Notes under the pieces: model-generated
Told to the model about the DNA's origin: nothing
The model's database searches: none
Seen by the model: only the letters and a program-made list of their open reading frames with translations
Position numbers and translations under genes: made by a program
Assembly: GCA_021531755.1 (NCBI GenBank)
Contig: JADYUK010000023.1
Coordinates: forward strand, 1 to 42,879
Source of the DNA: Hoylesella loescheii
GTDB taxonomy: Bacteria; Bacteroidota; Bacteroidia; Bacteroidales; Bacteroidaceae
Direction: 5' to 3'
DNA: 42,879 nt
In this document: one piece after another, positions 1 to 9,480 of the stretch
How the letters are laid out: each line of letters opens with the position of its first letter
Position numbering within the stretch: position 1 is the stretch's first letter

Positions 1-2
1 AA

Positions 3-179
3 GATAGAAACGATGTTGGAATCGTTCTTTTGCCCGACGGTTCTCACTTATCTATTGCCATCTTCTTGCAAAAGTCAAAAGAGGAGAAAGAGGTGGCAGA
101 GGTAGCAGAGCAATGTTTGATGCGCATCCAGGCGGATGTATTTCAACGTAACATGCCGTCTGATCTTCAGATGCAATAA
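3..179 (+). CDS. Class A beta-lactamase-like protein, C-terminal end (partial)
   Basis: An open frame enters from the left edge and stops at TAA 177-179, giving about 58 residues. The segment NDVGIVLLPDGSHLSIAIF resembles the last beta strands of class A serine beta-lactamases of the Bacteroidales CblA/CfxA (A2) type, where a conserved 'ND.G...LPDG....AVF' stretch precedes the C-terminal helix. The SxxK, SDN and KTG motifs would lie outside the window, so activity and completeness cannot be judged. A related serine hydrolase is the alternative. The next gene is a decayed transposase on the opposite strand, so this locus sits at a mobile-element scar. Confidence 0.5.
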   Translation, partial: DRNDVGIVLLPDGSHLSIAIFLQKSKEEKEVAEVAEQCLMRIQADVFQRNMPSDLQMQ

Positions 180-237
180 GATTTATCAATAGCAAATAAT
201 ATATGATGACACTCAGATACATCTTCCATAGTGATAA

Positions 238-1342
238 GTGGGTACATGAATGGTCAGTCTCTTAACGTAGGTAAAATCGCAGAGCTTCCTTGAATTCAAG
301 TTCCGTGTTAGTTGCAATCAGCGCGTGCTAGTCAGACTTCTTGTTTCTCTTTGTAAAGAATAAGCGTACCTTACGACCAGCGAACTCAACATCTACGGTG
401 ACGTAGTAGCAACCAAGACTACGGCTGTACTTGCGTTCCTTCTTGGGATGGTCAAAATGAGCGACAAGCGCCTTAGCGGTATAGTCCTTGCGGTTGTAGT
501 GGTATTTTGTCTTGCCCATCTTAATCATGCCAAGGTAGTGACACTTGATATGGCGGGAGGTAACGAACTTGATAACCTCTGCACATGCGAACCAGCTATC
601 TGCGAGGATGTAGTCAAAGTATATCTTTCTGGCAATAAGACGCTTTATCATCTCTATCATGAGCGTAATCTTACTCTCGTCATACTCCTTGATACGTTTA
701 GCCGTATGGCTTTCCGCTTTGCGTTCCTTAGTGAATCGGGCACCAAGCTGCTTCTGCTTCAGGCTGTACGTACCCTTCTTGCCATTCTCACCTAACAAGG
801 CAGAAGTCCATGAGCATCTGGGTAGCTCCGTCTGTAATACCAAGAAACAGACCCTTGAAGCCAAGAATCATCTTGTGCTCAACGTGGGAGAACACCTTCC
901 CGATCATTTCCGTCTGGATGCCTCGCTTCGGATAGTCCGTATCTTCAACCATGAGACATATTGGAGTCTTGTCATCTCTCTCAGTGTTAGCCAAAGTCTT
1001 GCGCCAGAGCTGGGCCGTGATATTAATGAGGATGCTGCGCCAGTCGTAGTCCTCCCTTGAAAGGAAACGATAGAACACGTCCTTGCCACAGTCGGCTATG
1101 CCGCATAGGGACGAAGTAGAATAGTTAAACGCATTCTTGATCATGAAACAAGGAAACAACAACAGCTGCAGCACCTGCAACTGCGAGTACTTGCAATTGC
1201 ATCTGTTTCCCTCACCGAATAGCCTTTTCTCCGAGAATTTCAACGTACGTGTTATCTCCATAATCTTGTTCATTGCACTCGTGGCATCATTATATTTGAA
1301 ATACTTGCCAATTTCTGAAATATTACTTGTACCTTTGCTCAT
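238..1342 (-). pseudogene. Decayed IS4-type DDE transposase
   Basis: Two minus-strand frames together spell one IS4-like transposase. The N-terminal part starts best at the Met at 1342 (MSKGTSNISEIGKYFKY) and carries the segment DTDYPKRGIQTEMIGK; the central part has ADSWFACAEVIKF and GMIKMGKTKYHYN. The frames join by a frameshift near 800-815, where MDF should run straight into ALLGENGKKGTY. A TAG at 328-330 follows KKSD where a Trp is expected; homologous reading (ALIATNTELEFKEALRFY) continues past it. A second frameshift near 262-270 leads into a weak RW.IEV-like remnant, and the rest of the C-terminus (glutamate region) is missing. At least three disabling changes mean the gene is dead. 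Terminal inverted repeats were not recognised. Confidence 0.8.
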
Positions 1343-1417
1343 TGGTATAGGGTTTTTGAATCTTGTAATTTGTTTTGTGGTTATTACAAATGTAACAAGA
1401 TTCTGCCACATAGGCAA

Positions 1418-1776
1418 AACTCTATACCTTTTTGTTTTAGGTGGTTACGTTATATTTTGTTAACTTGCGAAACTTGAATAAAACTATCTCAGGTATATAG
1501 AAATTTCTTATTGTCCGCGAGTATTGTACAGACGGCAAATAGGCATACGACAGATGTGATTTCCAATTAGTATTGGATAAGGGTCTTATAGATACCAAAT
1601 AAGGGACTCATTGATACTGACAGAGCGGCTCAGATGTACTGGATGGTAACACTGTTTGTAATTTGTTGTATATCAGCGAGATGCTGACACTATCCGATTT
1701 CTTGGATTATATAGTAGAATAATGTCTGAAGACAGATAATCAGACAAGTTGGATATAATAAAAAGGTTAATATCAT
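1418..1776. other. Intergenic stretch, no gene recognised
   Basis: AT-rich sequence between the transposase remnant and the first hairpin repeat. Both strands are broken by stops and no RNA gene or strong promoter was seen. Part may be the non-coding right end of the decayed insertion sequence. Confidence 0.4.
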
Positions 1777-1936
1777 GTTCGAATAAACACAGACAATTTA
1801 TCACCGAGCCAAAGTGAGCAAGCTCTCTTTGGTCTTATAGCTTAACGAAAACGTTCGTATAAACACAGACATTTTCTCGCCATGGCATAGCCCAAGTAAA
1901 TTTGGTCTCTGCTCATTTGGCTTAACGAAAATGTTC
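1777..1936 (+). repeat. Hairpin repeat, copy A (tandem dimer)
   Basis: Two adjoining units of the dispersed hairpin family. Unit 1 (1777-1857) runs from GTTCGAATAAACACAGAC through the hairpin CCAAAGTGAGC-AA-GCTCTCTTTGG to GCTTAACGAAAACGTTCG. Unit 2 (about 1854-1936) begins GTTCGTATAAACACAGAC and has a diverged hairpin centred on CCAAGTAAATTTGG before GGCTTAACGAAAATGTTC. Other copies are at 12335, 13447, 18798, 21461, 25385 and 36292. Confidence 0.85.
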
Positions 1937-1969
1937 TCTTTCTTTATCCATCATGATGATATGCTTTGC

Positions 1970-2194
1970 CTACCTTGTCTTAACAGTCCATATGGAGATT
2001 ATGGAAGAAAAACTGTGATAGCCATAATGTCGAGTATATATCAATAACCGATATGTCTCAACTGTATATGGAAGTTTTGTATAAACCTTTGGAAATGACG
2101 TAACTCTCGTAACGATGATTACATCCATGGATTCCAATTCCCAATTAGCATGAGAAGCCGACATAACGACTTGGTAACATAACAAAAACAGCAT
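1970..2194 (-). CDS. Possible small secreted protein (74 aa)
   Basis: The 74-residue frame starts with a hydrophobic stretch ending in a plausible signal-peptidase site (MLFLLCYQVVMSASHA then NWELE). The remainder is rich in Tyr, Thr and Val and matches no family I recognise. Support for transcription is a Bacteroidota-type promoter just upstream on the same strand (TAAA-N20-TACTTTTG, 2206-2237), divergent from the hut promoter. The predicted transcription start is only about six bases before the ATG, so the message would be nearly leaderless. It could instead be a chance frame or the 5' remnant of a longer gene. Its 3' end lies just beyond hairpin repeat copy A. Confidence 0.28.
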   Translation of the reverse strand: MLFLLCYQVVMSASHANWELESMDVIIVTRVTSFPKVYTKLPYTVETYRLLIYTRHYGYHSFSSIISIWTVKTR

Positions 2195-2205
2195 AAAAGA
2201 AGAGC

Positions 2206-2237
2206 CAAAAGTAAGATATTTTGCAATGTGTCATAAA
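2206..2237 (-). promoter_or_regulatory. Candidate Bacteroidota promoter, minus strand
   Basis: On the minus strand TACTTTTG (2206-2213) fits the -7 consensus TAnnTTTG, and TAAA-reversed (TTTA) sits 20 bases upstream at 2234-2237 in place of TTTG. It would drive the small ORF at 2194. The imperfect -33 box makes it tentative. Confidence 0.4.
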
Positions 2238-2252
2238 AAAGAATCGATTTTA

Positions 2253-2284
2253 TTTGTAAGTACAATCTATTATTTGTAATTTTG
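2253..2284 (+). promoter_or_regulatory. Promoter of the hut operon
   Basis: TTTG (2253-2256), exactly 20 bases, then TAATTTTG (2277-2284) is a perfect match to the Bacteroidota housekeeping promoter TTTG-N19-21-TAnnTTTG. Transcription would start near 2291, giving a leader of about 70 bases before the preferred ftcD start at 2363. Confidence 0.75.
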
Positions 2285-2362
2285 TGACATTAACCTCTAT
2301 TATCATGACATGTTGTCGTTATGATAGAAGGCATACCATCGAAACACAAACTGAACTTAACT

Positions 2363-4078
2363 ATGGTAAACTCTAAGAAGATTGTAGAATGTGTCCCAAA
2401 CTTTAGTGAGGGACGTGATATGGGTATCATAAGCCAAATTACAGAGGTCATAAATAACAGTGAGGATGTGAAGCTACTTGATGTTGATTCGGGTGAGGCG
2501 ACAAACCGTACAGTCGTGACTTTTGTCGGAGAGGCTCGGGCTGTTGTTGAGGCCGCATTCAATGTTGTCAAGAAGGCTGGCGAGCTCATAGATATGAGAA
2601 AGCACCATGGAGCCCACCCACGAATGGGGGCTACTGACGTCCTGCCACTTGTGCCTGTCAGCGGAATAACGCTTGAGGAGTGTGCTGAGCTGGCAAGAGA
2701 GTTGGCAGAACGCATTGCAGACGAACTGAGAATCCCTACATACTGTTATGAGGCTGCAGCCCTGAAGCCGGAGAGGAAAAACCTTGCTGTGTGCAGAGAG
2801 GGGGAATACGAGGCTCTTGCTGACAAGCTCTCAAACGAGGATAAGGCGCCGGATTATGGTGCGAGACCATATGATGAAGGTGTGGCAATGACGGGATGCA
2901 CGACAGTTGGAGCGCGTGATTTCCTAATAGCTGTCAACTTTAACCTTAACACGACATCGGTACGCCGAGCAAACGCGATAGCCTTTGATGTCAGGGAAAA
3001 GGGACGACCATTCCGCGACGGCAATCCTATTATCGGAAAGCCATTGAGGGATGTTAACGGGAATATACTCATGCGTCCTGGAACGCTGAAAGGGACAAAG
3101 GCAATAGGATGGTTCATAAAGGAGTATGGCATAGCACAGGTGTCAATGAATATCACAGACATCAAGCAGACTCCACTCCATGCGGCATTCGATGAGGTTT
3201 GCCGGTGTGCTCAGAATCGTGGATTGAGGGTGACAGGGACAGAGATTGTCGGACTCTTGCCGGAGCGTTCGCTTATCGAAGCCGGGAAATATTTCCTCAG
3301 GAAACAGAACCGCTCCACTGGTATACCGAAAGAAGATATAATAAATATCGCTGTGAAGTCTATGGGACTTGACGATCTCAAGCCTTTCTGCCCCAACGAG
3401 AAAGTCGTGGAGTATCTCCTTGACAGCAGTGGGGAACATAAGGAAAGGCTTACTGACCTTACAGTGAAGGGCTTTGCCGATGAGACAGCACGAGAGTCGC
3501 CAGCCCCGGGCGGCGGCTCAGTATCGGCATATATGGGCGCTATGGGCAGTGCGCTTGGAACGATGGTGGCAAATCTCTCATCACACAAGCCAGGATGGGA
3601 TGAAAGATGGGAGGAGTTCAGCATATGGGCCGAGCAAGGTATGGATATAGAACGTGAGCTGCTGCATCTTGTCAACGAGGACACAGAAGCCTTCAACCGT
3701 ATTATGAATGCTTTCGGTATGCCTAAGAATACTGACGAGGAGAAGCGGCTGCGCTCAGAGGCAATACAGGAGGCCACGCTGTATGCAGCTCAAGTACCTC
3801 TGAACACTATGAGATGCTCGATGAGGATTTTCCCTTTATGCAAGGTTATGGTAGAGAAGGGCAATCCTAACAGCGTGTCAGATGCCGGTGTGGGTGCGCT
3901 GGCTGCCAGAGCTGCTGTTTTGGGTGCCGGACTTAACGTGAAGATAAACGCCTCGTCGCTGAAAGACAGGGCTATGGCAGATAAGCTGACAGCGGAGGCC
4001 GACGAGATGATAGAGCGCGCCAACAAAGAGGAGCGTATTATAATAGAAATGGTGGAGAAAGTGATAGGCAAATGTTAA
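2363..4078 (+). CDS. ftcD: Bifunctional glutamate formiminotransferase / formiminotetrahydrofolate cyclodeaminase
   Basis: This enzyme ends histidine degradation. It moves the formimino group of N-formiminoglutamate to tetrahydrofolate, freeing glutamate, and then deaminates the product to 5,10-methenyl-tetrahydrofolate. The N-terminal two-thirds is formiminotransferase, with VECVPNFSEGRD at the start and HHGAHPRMGATDVLPL near residues 79-95, which holds the family's catalytic histidine. The C-terminal cyclodeaminase domain starts around residue 370 with the conserved ESPAPGGGSVSAYMGAMG. I chose the Met at 2363 (MVNSKKIVECVPNFSEG) because family alignments begin there; an in-frame ATG at 2321 would add 14 residues without similarity. 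At 571 aa it is a full fusion, as in animals and many Bacteroidota. It is the first gene of ftcD-hutU-hutH-hutI, 37 bases before hutU. Confidence 0.95.
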   Translation: MVNSKKIVECVPNFSEGRDMGIISQITEVINNSEDVKLLDVDSGEATNRTVVTFVGEARAVVEAAFNVVKKAGELIDMRKHHGAHPRMGATDVLPLVPVSGITLEECAELARELAERIADELRIPTYCYEAAALKPERKNLAVCREGEYEALADKLSNEDKAPDYGARPYDEGVAMTGCTTVGARDFLIAVNFNLNTTSVRRANAIAFDVREKGRPFRDGNPIIGKPLRDVNGNILMRPGTLKGTKAIGWFIKEYGIAQVSMNITDIKQTPLHAAFDEVCRCAQNRGLRVTGTEIVGLLPERSLIEAGKYFLRKQNRSTGIPKEDIINIAVKSMGLDDLKPFCPNEKVVEYLLDSSGEHKERLTDLTVKGFADETARESPAPGGGSVSAYMGAMGSALGTMVANLSSHKPGWDERWEEFSIWAEQGMDIERELLHLVNEDTEAFNRIMNAFGMPKNTDEEKRLRSEAIQEATLYAAQVPLNTMRCSMRIFPLCKVMVEKGNPNSVSDAGVGALAARAAVLGAGLNVKINASSLKDRAMADKLTAEADEMIERANKEERIIIEMVEKVIGKC

Positions 4079-4115
4079 TCCCCGAGATACCAATCATTAA
4101 TATAAACCAGTAACC

Positions 4116-6134
4116 ATGATGACAAAAGCACAATTCCAAGAAGAGATACGCAAAGGCATACCTGATGTGCTACCTGAGCTAAAACCTTATGACACTAACA
4201 TAAACCATGCACCGAGACGTAAGGATATCCTCACAGAAGAGGAGAAAAGACTGTCTGTACGCAACGCATTGAGATATTTCCCCAAGGAGTTGCACGAACA
4301 GCTCGCACCTGAGTTTGCTGACGAGCTGAGGAAATACGGTCGTATATATATGTACCGCTACCGTCCGTCATACGCAATGCATGCCCGCCCTATTGATGAC
4401 TATCCTCACAAGTCCCGCCAAGCAGCCGCGATTATGCTGATGATACAGAACAATCTCGACCCTGCTGTCGCACAGCATCCCCACGAGCTTATCATATATG
4501 GAGGTAACGGAGCCATATTCCAGAACTGGGCACAGTATCTGCTGACTATGAAATATCTTTCAGAGATGACTGATGAACAGACCCTTGTCATGTATTCTGG
4601 ACATCCTATGGGACTCTTCCCGTCGCATAAGAATGCACCTCGTGTCGTCGTCACAAACGGTATGGTAATACCCAACTATTCTAAACCTGACGACTGGGAG
4701 AGGATGAATGCACTCGGAGTAAGCCAATATGGACAGATGACTGCCGGCTCATACATGTATATTGGTCCGCAAGGTATCGTACACGGAACAACGATTACTG
4801 TTCTCAATGCAGCACGCAAGAAAATGATTGGGAATCCTGAGCTGAATGACATTCATGGTATGCTTTTCGTGTCGTCTGGTCTCGGTGGAATGTCGGGTGC
4901 ACAGCCAAAGGCTGGCAATATTGCAGGAGTGGTCAGTGTCGTAGCCGAGATTAATCCCAAGGCGGCGCAGAAGAGATACGACCAGGGATGGGTGGATGAA
5001 ATGTACTCTTCTCTCGATGAGATTATTCCGCAGATAAGGAAGTCGATGGAAGAGCGAAAGACGGTCTCCATGGCTTATGTCGGGAATGTTGTTGACTTAT
5101 GGGAACGCCTTGCCGACGAGAATATCAGAGTTGACCTGGGAAGTGACCAGACATCGCTTCATAACCCCTGGGCAGGAGGCTATTACCCTGCAGGCCTCAG
5201 CATGGAAGAGTCAAAGCGGCTCATGGCTGACGAGCCAGAACTGTTTAGAGAGAAAGTGCAGGAGTCTTTGAGAAGACAAGTGTCAGCGATTAACCGCCTT
5301 ACAGACCGCGGGATGTACTTCTTTGATTACGGCAATGCGTTCCTGTTGCAGGCTAAACGTGCCGGAGCGGATATCGTGAAAGCCGATGGAACATTCCGCT
5401 ATCCATCATACGTCCAAGATATCATGGGCCCGATGTTCTTTGACTATGGCTTTGGTCCGTTCAGATGGGTATGTACATCAGGCGACCCAGCCGACCTTGC
5501 CACGACAGACCGCATTGCGGCTGAGGTGATGGAGGAGATAATGCTGACAGCTCCCGACGAGATAAAAGGGCAGATGGAGGATAACATACATTGGATAAAA
5601 GAGGCCGGACGAAACAATCTTGTAGTAGGCTCACAGGCACGCATCCTTTATGCTGACTCTGAGGGAAGGACGAAGATAGCACTGGCTTTCAATGAGGCGA
5701 TTAAGAAAGGCGAGATAAGATGCCCTGTCGTTCTTGGAAGAGACCATCATGACGTCTCAGGAACAGACTCTCCGTTCCGTGAGACGAGCAATATATATGA
5801 CGGCTCACAGTTCTGTGCCGACATGGCGGTGCAGAATGTTATTGGCGACGCATTCAGAGGTGCGACATGGGTTTCTATTCATAACGGCGGCGGAGTAGGC
5901 TGGGGAGAAGTCATCAATGGTGGATTCGGAATGGTCATTGACGGCGGAGAGGACAGTGAGAGGCATATACGCCAGATGCTGTTCTGGGATGTAAACAACG
6001 GCATCGCACGCCGTAGCTGGGCACGCAACGAGGGCTCTGTAAGAAGCGTCGAGCGCGAGATGAGACGCACCCCAGGACTCACAGTTACTATGCCGAATAT
6101 CGTAGACGACAATATAATTGAAAATTTATTTTGA
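4116..6134 (+). CDS. hutU: Urocanate hydratase
   Basis: HutU adds water to urocanate to give 4-imidazolone-5-propionate, using tightly bound NAD+ as an electrophile. Visible family features are YGGNGAIFQNWAQYLL near residues 127-142, YIGPQGIVHGT, and the glycine-rich SGLGGMSGAQPKAGN near residues 253-267 of the dinucleotide-binding fold. At 672 aa it belongs to the longer form of the family (about 670 residues) rather than the ~555-residue proteobacterial form. It lies 37 bases after ftcD and 82 bases before hutH on the same strand, so co-transcription is likely. Confidence 0.95.
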   Translation: MMTKAQFQEEIRKGIPDVLPELKPYDTNINHAPRRKDILTEEEKRLSVRNALRYFPKELHEQLAPEFADELRKYGRIYMYRYRPSYAMHARPIDDYPHKSRQAAAIMLMIQNNLDPAVAQHPHELIIYGGNGAIFQNWAQYLLTMKYLSEMTDEQTLVMYSGHPMGLFPSHKNAPRVVVTNGMVIPNYSKPDDWERMNALGVSQYGQMTAGSYMYIGPQGIVHGTTITVLNAARKKMIGNPELNDIHGMLFVSSGLGGMSGAQPKAGNIAGVVSVVAEINPKAAQKRYDQGWVDEMYSSLDEIIPQIRKSMEERKTVSMAYVGNVVDLWERLADENIRVDLGSDQTSLHNPWAGGYYPAGLSMEESKRLMADEPELFREKVQESLRRQVSAINRLTDRGMYFFDYGNAFLLQAKRAGADIVKADGTFRYPSYVQDIMGPMFFDYGFGPFRWVCTSGDPADLATTDRIAAEVMEEIMLTAPDEIKGQMEDNIHWIKEAGRNNLVVGSQARILYADSEGRTKIALAFNEAIKKGEIRCPVVLGRDHHDVSGTDSPFRETSNIYDGSQFCADMAVQNVIGDAFRGATWVSIHNGGGVGWGEVINGGFGMVIDGGEDSERHIRQMLFWDVNNGIARRSWARNEGSVRSVEREMRRTPGLTVTMPNIVDDNIIENLF

Positions 6135-6216
6135 CGCTCTTTGGTGCTACAAGTATCAACACAACTTAGTATCTGGATAAGATAAAAAAGATAAACATAA
6201 AACTCTGACATAGGCA

Positions 6217-7698
6217 ATGAATAATATACATCAGATTTCTGCTGAGCATCTCACAATACAGAAAATAGACGAGATAATAAAAGGCCATTACAAACTGGAG
6301 CTTAGCGATGACGCGCGCTCAAGAATAATAAAATGTCGACAATATCTCGACAAGAAAATTGAGGATAACTCGCGCCCTATATATGGAGTGACCACAGGAT
6401 TCGGGTCATTATGTAATGTCTCCATAGGACGGGACTATCTCGCGCAGCTACAGATAAATCTTATGATGTCCCATGCGTGTGGTACGGGCGAACGTGTCCC
6501 CAATGAGATCGTCAAGATAATGCTCTTGTTGAAGATACAGTCACTAAGCTACGGATACTCAGGGTGTAAGGTCGATACGGTAGAACGCCTTGTCGAATTC
6601 TTCAACAACGATGTCTACCCTATTGTATATATGCAAGGCTCGCTCGGCGCCTCAGGCGACCTCGTACCTCTTGCTCATCTCTCACTGCCTCTTGTAGGTA
6701 TGGGAGAAGTGGAGTATAAGGGCAAAATCATAAGCGGAAAGAGGTTGATGAGTGTTATGGGATGGAAACCTATCGAACTCGCATCAAAAGAGGGACTGGC
6801 GCTACTGAACGGTACACAGAACATGGCAGCCTTTGCGGTCTGGTCGCTGATACAAAGCCGCAGGCTTAACGAATGGGCGGACATAATCGCAGCGATGTCA
6901 CTCGACGCATATAATGGACTCGTTGAGCCTTTCACGGACGCTGTTCACCGCGTAAGACCTCACAAGGGGCAGATAGAGACAGCAGCCAAGATGAGAGAAC
7001 TGCTCGAGGGGAGCGAGATAATGGAGAAACCAAAATCTTACGTACAGGACCCATACTCTTTCAGGTGTGTGCCACAGGTACATGGTACCGTGAAAGACAC
7101 CATGGCTTACGTAGAGAGTGTAATCGATATCGAGATAAACTCCGCTACGGACAATCCTACTGTATGTCCTGATGATGACCTTATCATATCTGCAGGAAAC
7201 TTCCACGGCGAGCCTATTGCGTTGCCCATGGATTTCCTCGCCATAGCGATGAGCGAGCTGGCAAATATATCAGAAAGGAGAATATACAAGCTTGTCTCTG
7301 GCACACGTGGGTTGCCAAGCTTCCTCGTCGCCAATCCTGGAGTGAATAGTGGATTTATGATAACTCAGTATACAGCAGCTTCTGTTGTCAGCCTTAACAA
7401 AAGTCTCTGTTCGCCTGCCTCCGTCGACAGTATACCATCGTGTCAGGGACAGGAAGACCATGTCAGTATGGGAGCGAATGCTGCAATAAAGCTGTATAAG
7501 GTTGTGCTGAATACCGAGCGAGTGCTGGCAATAGAGCTTTTCAACGCAACACAGGCGCTGGAATTCAGGAGACCACTTAGGTCATCGTCCGTCATACAAG
7601 AAATATTCGACAGATACAGAAAGGACGTGCCATTTATTATAAACGATGAGGTGATGTACCCCTATATACAGAAGTCAATAGATTTCCTCAGGAAATGA
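6217..7698 (+). CDS. hutH: Histidine ammonia-lyase
   Basis: HutH removes ammonia from L-histidine to form trans-urocanate, the first step of the pathway. The Ala-Ser-Gly triad that cyclises into the MIO electrophile is at residues 145-147 in GSLGASGDLVPLAHLS. Other landmarks are YGVTTGFGS near residues 56-64, the GLALLNGTQ stretch, and the NFHGEP and SxGxNAA-like segments. At 493 aa it is normal length. Phenylalanine or tyrosine ammonia-lyases share the fold, but the hut neighbours make histidine the clear substrate. Confidence 0.95.
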   Translation: MNNIHQISAEHLTIQKIDEIIKGHYKLELSDDARSRIIKCRQYLDKKIEDNSRPIYGVTTGFGSLCNVSIGRDYLAQLQINLMMSHACGTGERVPNEIVKIMLLLKIQSLSYGYSGCKVDTVERLVEFFNNDVYPIVYMQGSLGASGDLVPLAHLSLPLVGMGEVEYKGKIISGKRLMSVMGWKPIELASKEGLALLNGTQNMAAFAVWSLIQSRRLNEWADIIAAMSLDAYNGLVEPFTDAVHRVRPHKGQIETAAKMRELLEGSEIMEKPKSYVQDPYSFRCVPQVHGTVKDTMAYVESVIDIEINSATDNPTVCPDDDLIISAGNFHGEPIALPMDFLAIAMSELANISERRIYKLVSGTRGLPSFLVANPGVNSGFMITQYTAASVVSLNKSLCSPASVDSIPSCQGQEDHVSMGANAAIKLYKVVLNTERVLAIELFNATQALEFRRPLRSSSVIQEIFDRYRKDVPFIINDEVMYPYIQKSIDFLRK

Positions 7699-7859
7699 TG
7701 GGGAGATAGATTCCGGCTTGCAGAATATCCTCCATACGGGTAAACATCTTCCTTTGGCAAATCACAGTTGTTAATCATCGGGGGGGAAATGTGGCTTACA
7801 TAGACGTTGCTCCTATGAAAAGAAGAACGATGCCCCCCATACTGATATATTGAAAAAAA

Positions 7860-9095
7860 ATGCGTACCCTAATATATGATATCCACACTATCGTTGGTGT
7901 CACCCAAGATAACAAAGAACGTCTGCTTGGCAAGGAAATGGGACAGATAGGCTGTATAAAGAATGCCTGGCTTCTCATTGACGGAGACCGTATAGCAGAT
8001 TACGGTACTATGGACGGATGGACACACGGACGTCCACAGGCAGACATGGAGATAAGCGCAGCGGGCGGTATGGTGTTGCCGTCATGGTGTGACCCCCATA
8101 CACATATAGTATACGCAGGAAGCCGTGAGAATGAGTTCGTGGACAAAATCAATGGACTCAGCTACGAGGAGATAGCTCGAAGAGGTGGCGGAATCCTTAA
8201 CTCCGCTGATTTGCTGCATGACACCTCTGAAGAAGAATTGTACGAACAGGCATCCCGGCGTGCGCAGGAAATGATCAGAAAGGGGACAGGGTGCATAGAG
8301 ATAAAAAGCGGATATGGACTGAACACGAAGGACGAACTGAAAATGCTCCGGGTGATTCAAAAGATGAAGGAGACTCTGCCCGTTAGAATTGTTTCCACAT
8401 TCCTTGGAGCACATGCTGTGGGAAGACAATATACACAGGCAGAATATGTTGACCTGCTAATACGGGAGATGATACCAGAGGTGGGAAGGCAGAAACTGGC
8501 TGAATATGTTGATGTGTTCTGTGACAAAGGCTTCTTCACTCCAAAAGAGACATCACGTATTCTTGAGGAGGCTGCAAAATGGGGCATGATACCAAAGATA
8601 CACGCCGACGAGATTGCGTCGTCAGGAGGTGTTGTCGTAGGTGTGGAACATAATGCCCTTTCTGTTGACCATCTGGAAAGCATGGCAGATGAGCAAATTG
8701 AGACGCTCCGTGGCAGCAAGACTATGCCAACTGCCCTTCCTGGTACATCCTTCTTTCTTAATATGCCTTTCGCACCAGCAAGGAAAATGATTGACAGCGG
8801 ACTTGGAATAGCTGTAGCCAGCGACTATAACCCGGGCTCAACACCTTCAGGAGATATGAAGTTTGTGGTATCGTTATCATGTATAAAAATGCGTATGCTG
8901 CCAGAGGAGGCAATCAATGCAGCAACAATTAACGCAGCCTACGCCATGGGGTTAAGCAAAGACTATGGCTCAATAGCCATTGGCAAGGTTGCTAACTTCT
9001 TCATAACAGAACCTATCCCATCAATATACTATATACCCTATGCCTACACGACACCATTAGTCAGCAAGGTTTTCTTAAAGGGATTGGAAATATAA
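7860..9095 (+). CDS. hutI: Imidazolonepropionase
   Basis: HutI hydrolyses 4-imidazolone-5-propionate to N-formimino-L-glutamate, the substrate of FtcD. It is an amidohydrolase-fold metalloenzyme: the N-terminal metal ligands are His80 and His82 in DPHTHIVYAG, with later ligands in KIHADEI and in the segment around ASDYNPG. At 411 aa it is full length. It is separated from hutH by 161 bases with no recognisable promoter or terminator, so read-through is plausible. No hutG or hutF is present, so the pathway ends through FtcD. Confidence 0.95.
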   Translation: MRTLIYDIHTIVGVTQDNKERLLGKEMGQIGCIKNAWLLIDGDRIADYGTMDGWTHGRPQADMEISAAGGMVLPSWCDPHTHIVYAGSRENEFVDKINGLSYEEIARRGGGILNSADLLHDTSEEELYEQASRRAQEMIRKGTGCIEIKSGYGLNTKDELKMLRVIQKMKETLPVRIVSTFLGAHAVGRQYTQAEYVDLLIREMIPEVGRQKLAEYVDVFCDKGFFTPKETSRILEEAAKWGMIPKIHADEIASSGGVVVGVEHNALSVDHLESMADEQIETLRGSKTMPTALPGTSFFLNMPFAPARKMIDSGLGIAVASDYNPGSTPSGDMKFVVSLSCIKMRMLPEEAINAATINAAYAMGLSKDYGSIAIGKVANFFITEPIPSIYYIPYAYTTPLVSKVFLKGLEI

Positions 9096-9301
9096 TCCCC
9101 CACCCTCGTTATGATACCTATCCCCAACCATCCTATTCATATCGAAATAGAAGAGAACTGAGGTTTATGGGCTGGGATAAAGACGAAGAGGTACGGTATA
9201 GTGTAAGAGATAAAAAACAAAGCGCATGATTACAAAGACATGACATATATCAATTATTCATAGGGTATAGAGGCAATTGTAGAAATAAAATCAGGGAAAA
9301 G
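9096..9301. other. Intergenic stretch after hutI
   Basis: About 200 bases without a recognisable gene, and without a hairpin followed by a T-run, before the tRNA promoter. Confidence 0.4.
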
Positions 9302-9333
9302 TTTGCAGGTATCCGGAAAAAACACTACCTTTG
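9302..9333 (+). promoter_or_regulatory. Promoter of the tRNA-Lys pair
   Basis: TTTG (9302-9305), 20 bases, then TACCTTTG (9326-9333) matches the Bacteroidota promoter consensus exactly. It lies about 75 bases before the first tRNA-Lys. Confidence 0.75.
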
Positions 9334-9407
9334 CACTCGCTTTTGAAAAAACATAATGCGAATTGTTAAAATCGTCTTATGTCATAAGCACGGAAGAGAT
9401 AAGATAT

Positions 9408-9480
9408 GCACCCTTAGCTCAGTTGGTAGAGCAACTGACTCTTAATCAGTGGGTCTAGGGTTCGAGCCCCTAAGGGTGTA
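9408..9480 (+). tRNA. tRNA-Lys (anticodon CUU), copy 1
   Basis: The 73-base gene folds into a full cloverleaf. The acceptor strand GCACCCT pairs with AGGGTGT, the anticodon stem ACTGA pairs with TCAGT around loop CTCTTAA (CTT at 9441-9443), and the T arm contains GGTTCGAGCCCC. The discriminator base is A. CCA is not encoded. Confidence 0.95.

Noticed and set aside
448..795. 115-codon plus-strand frame within the decayed transposase
   Set aside because: It is antisense to the clear transposase reading and has no independent support.
7699..7859. Possible gene or promoter between hutH and hutI
   Set aside because: No frame of coding character and no TAnnTTTG box with a -33 element; treated as a plain spacer.
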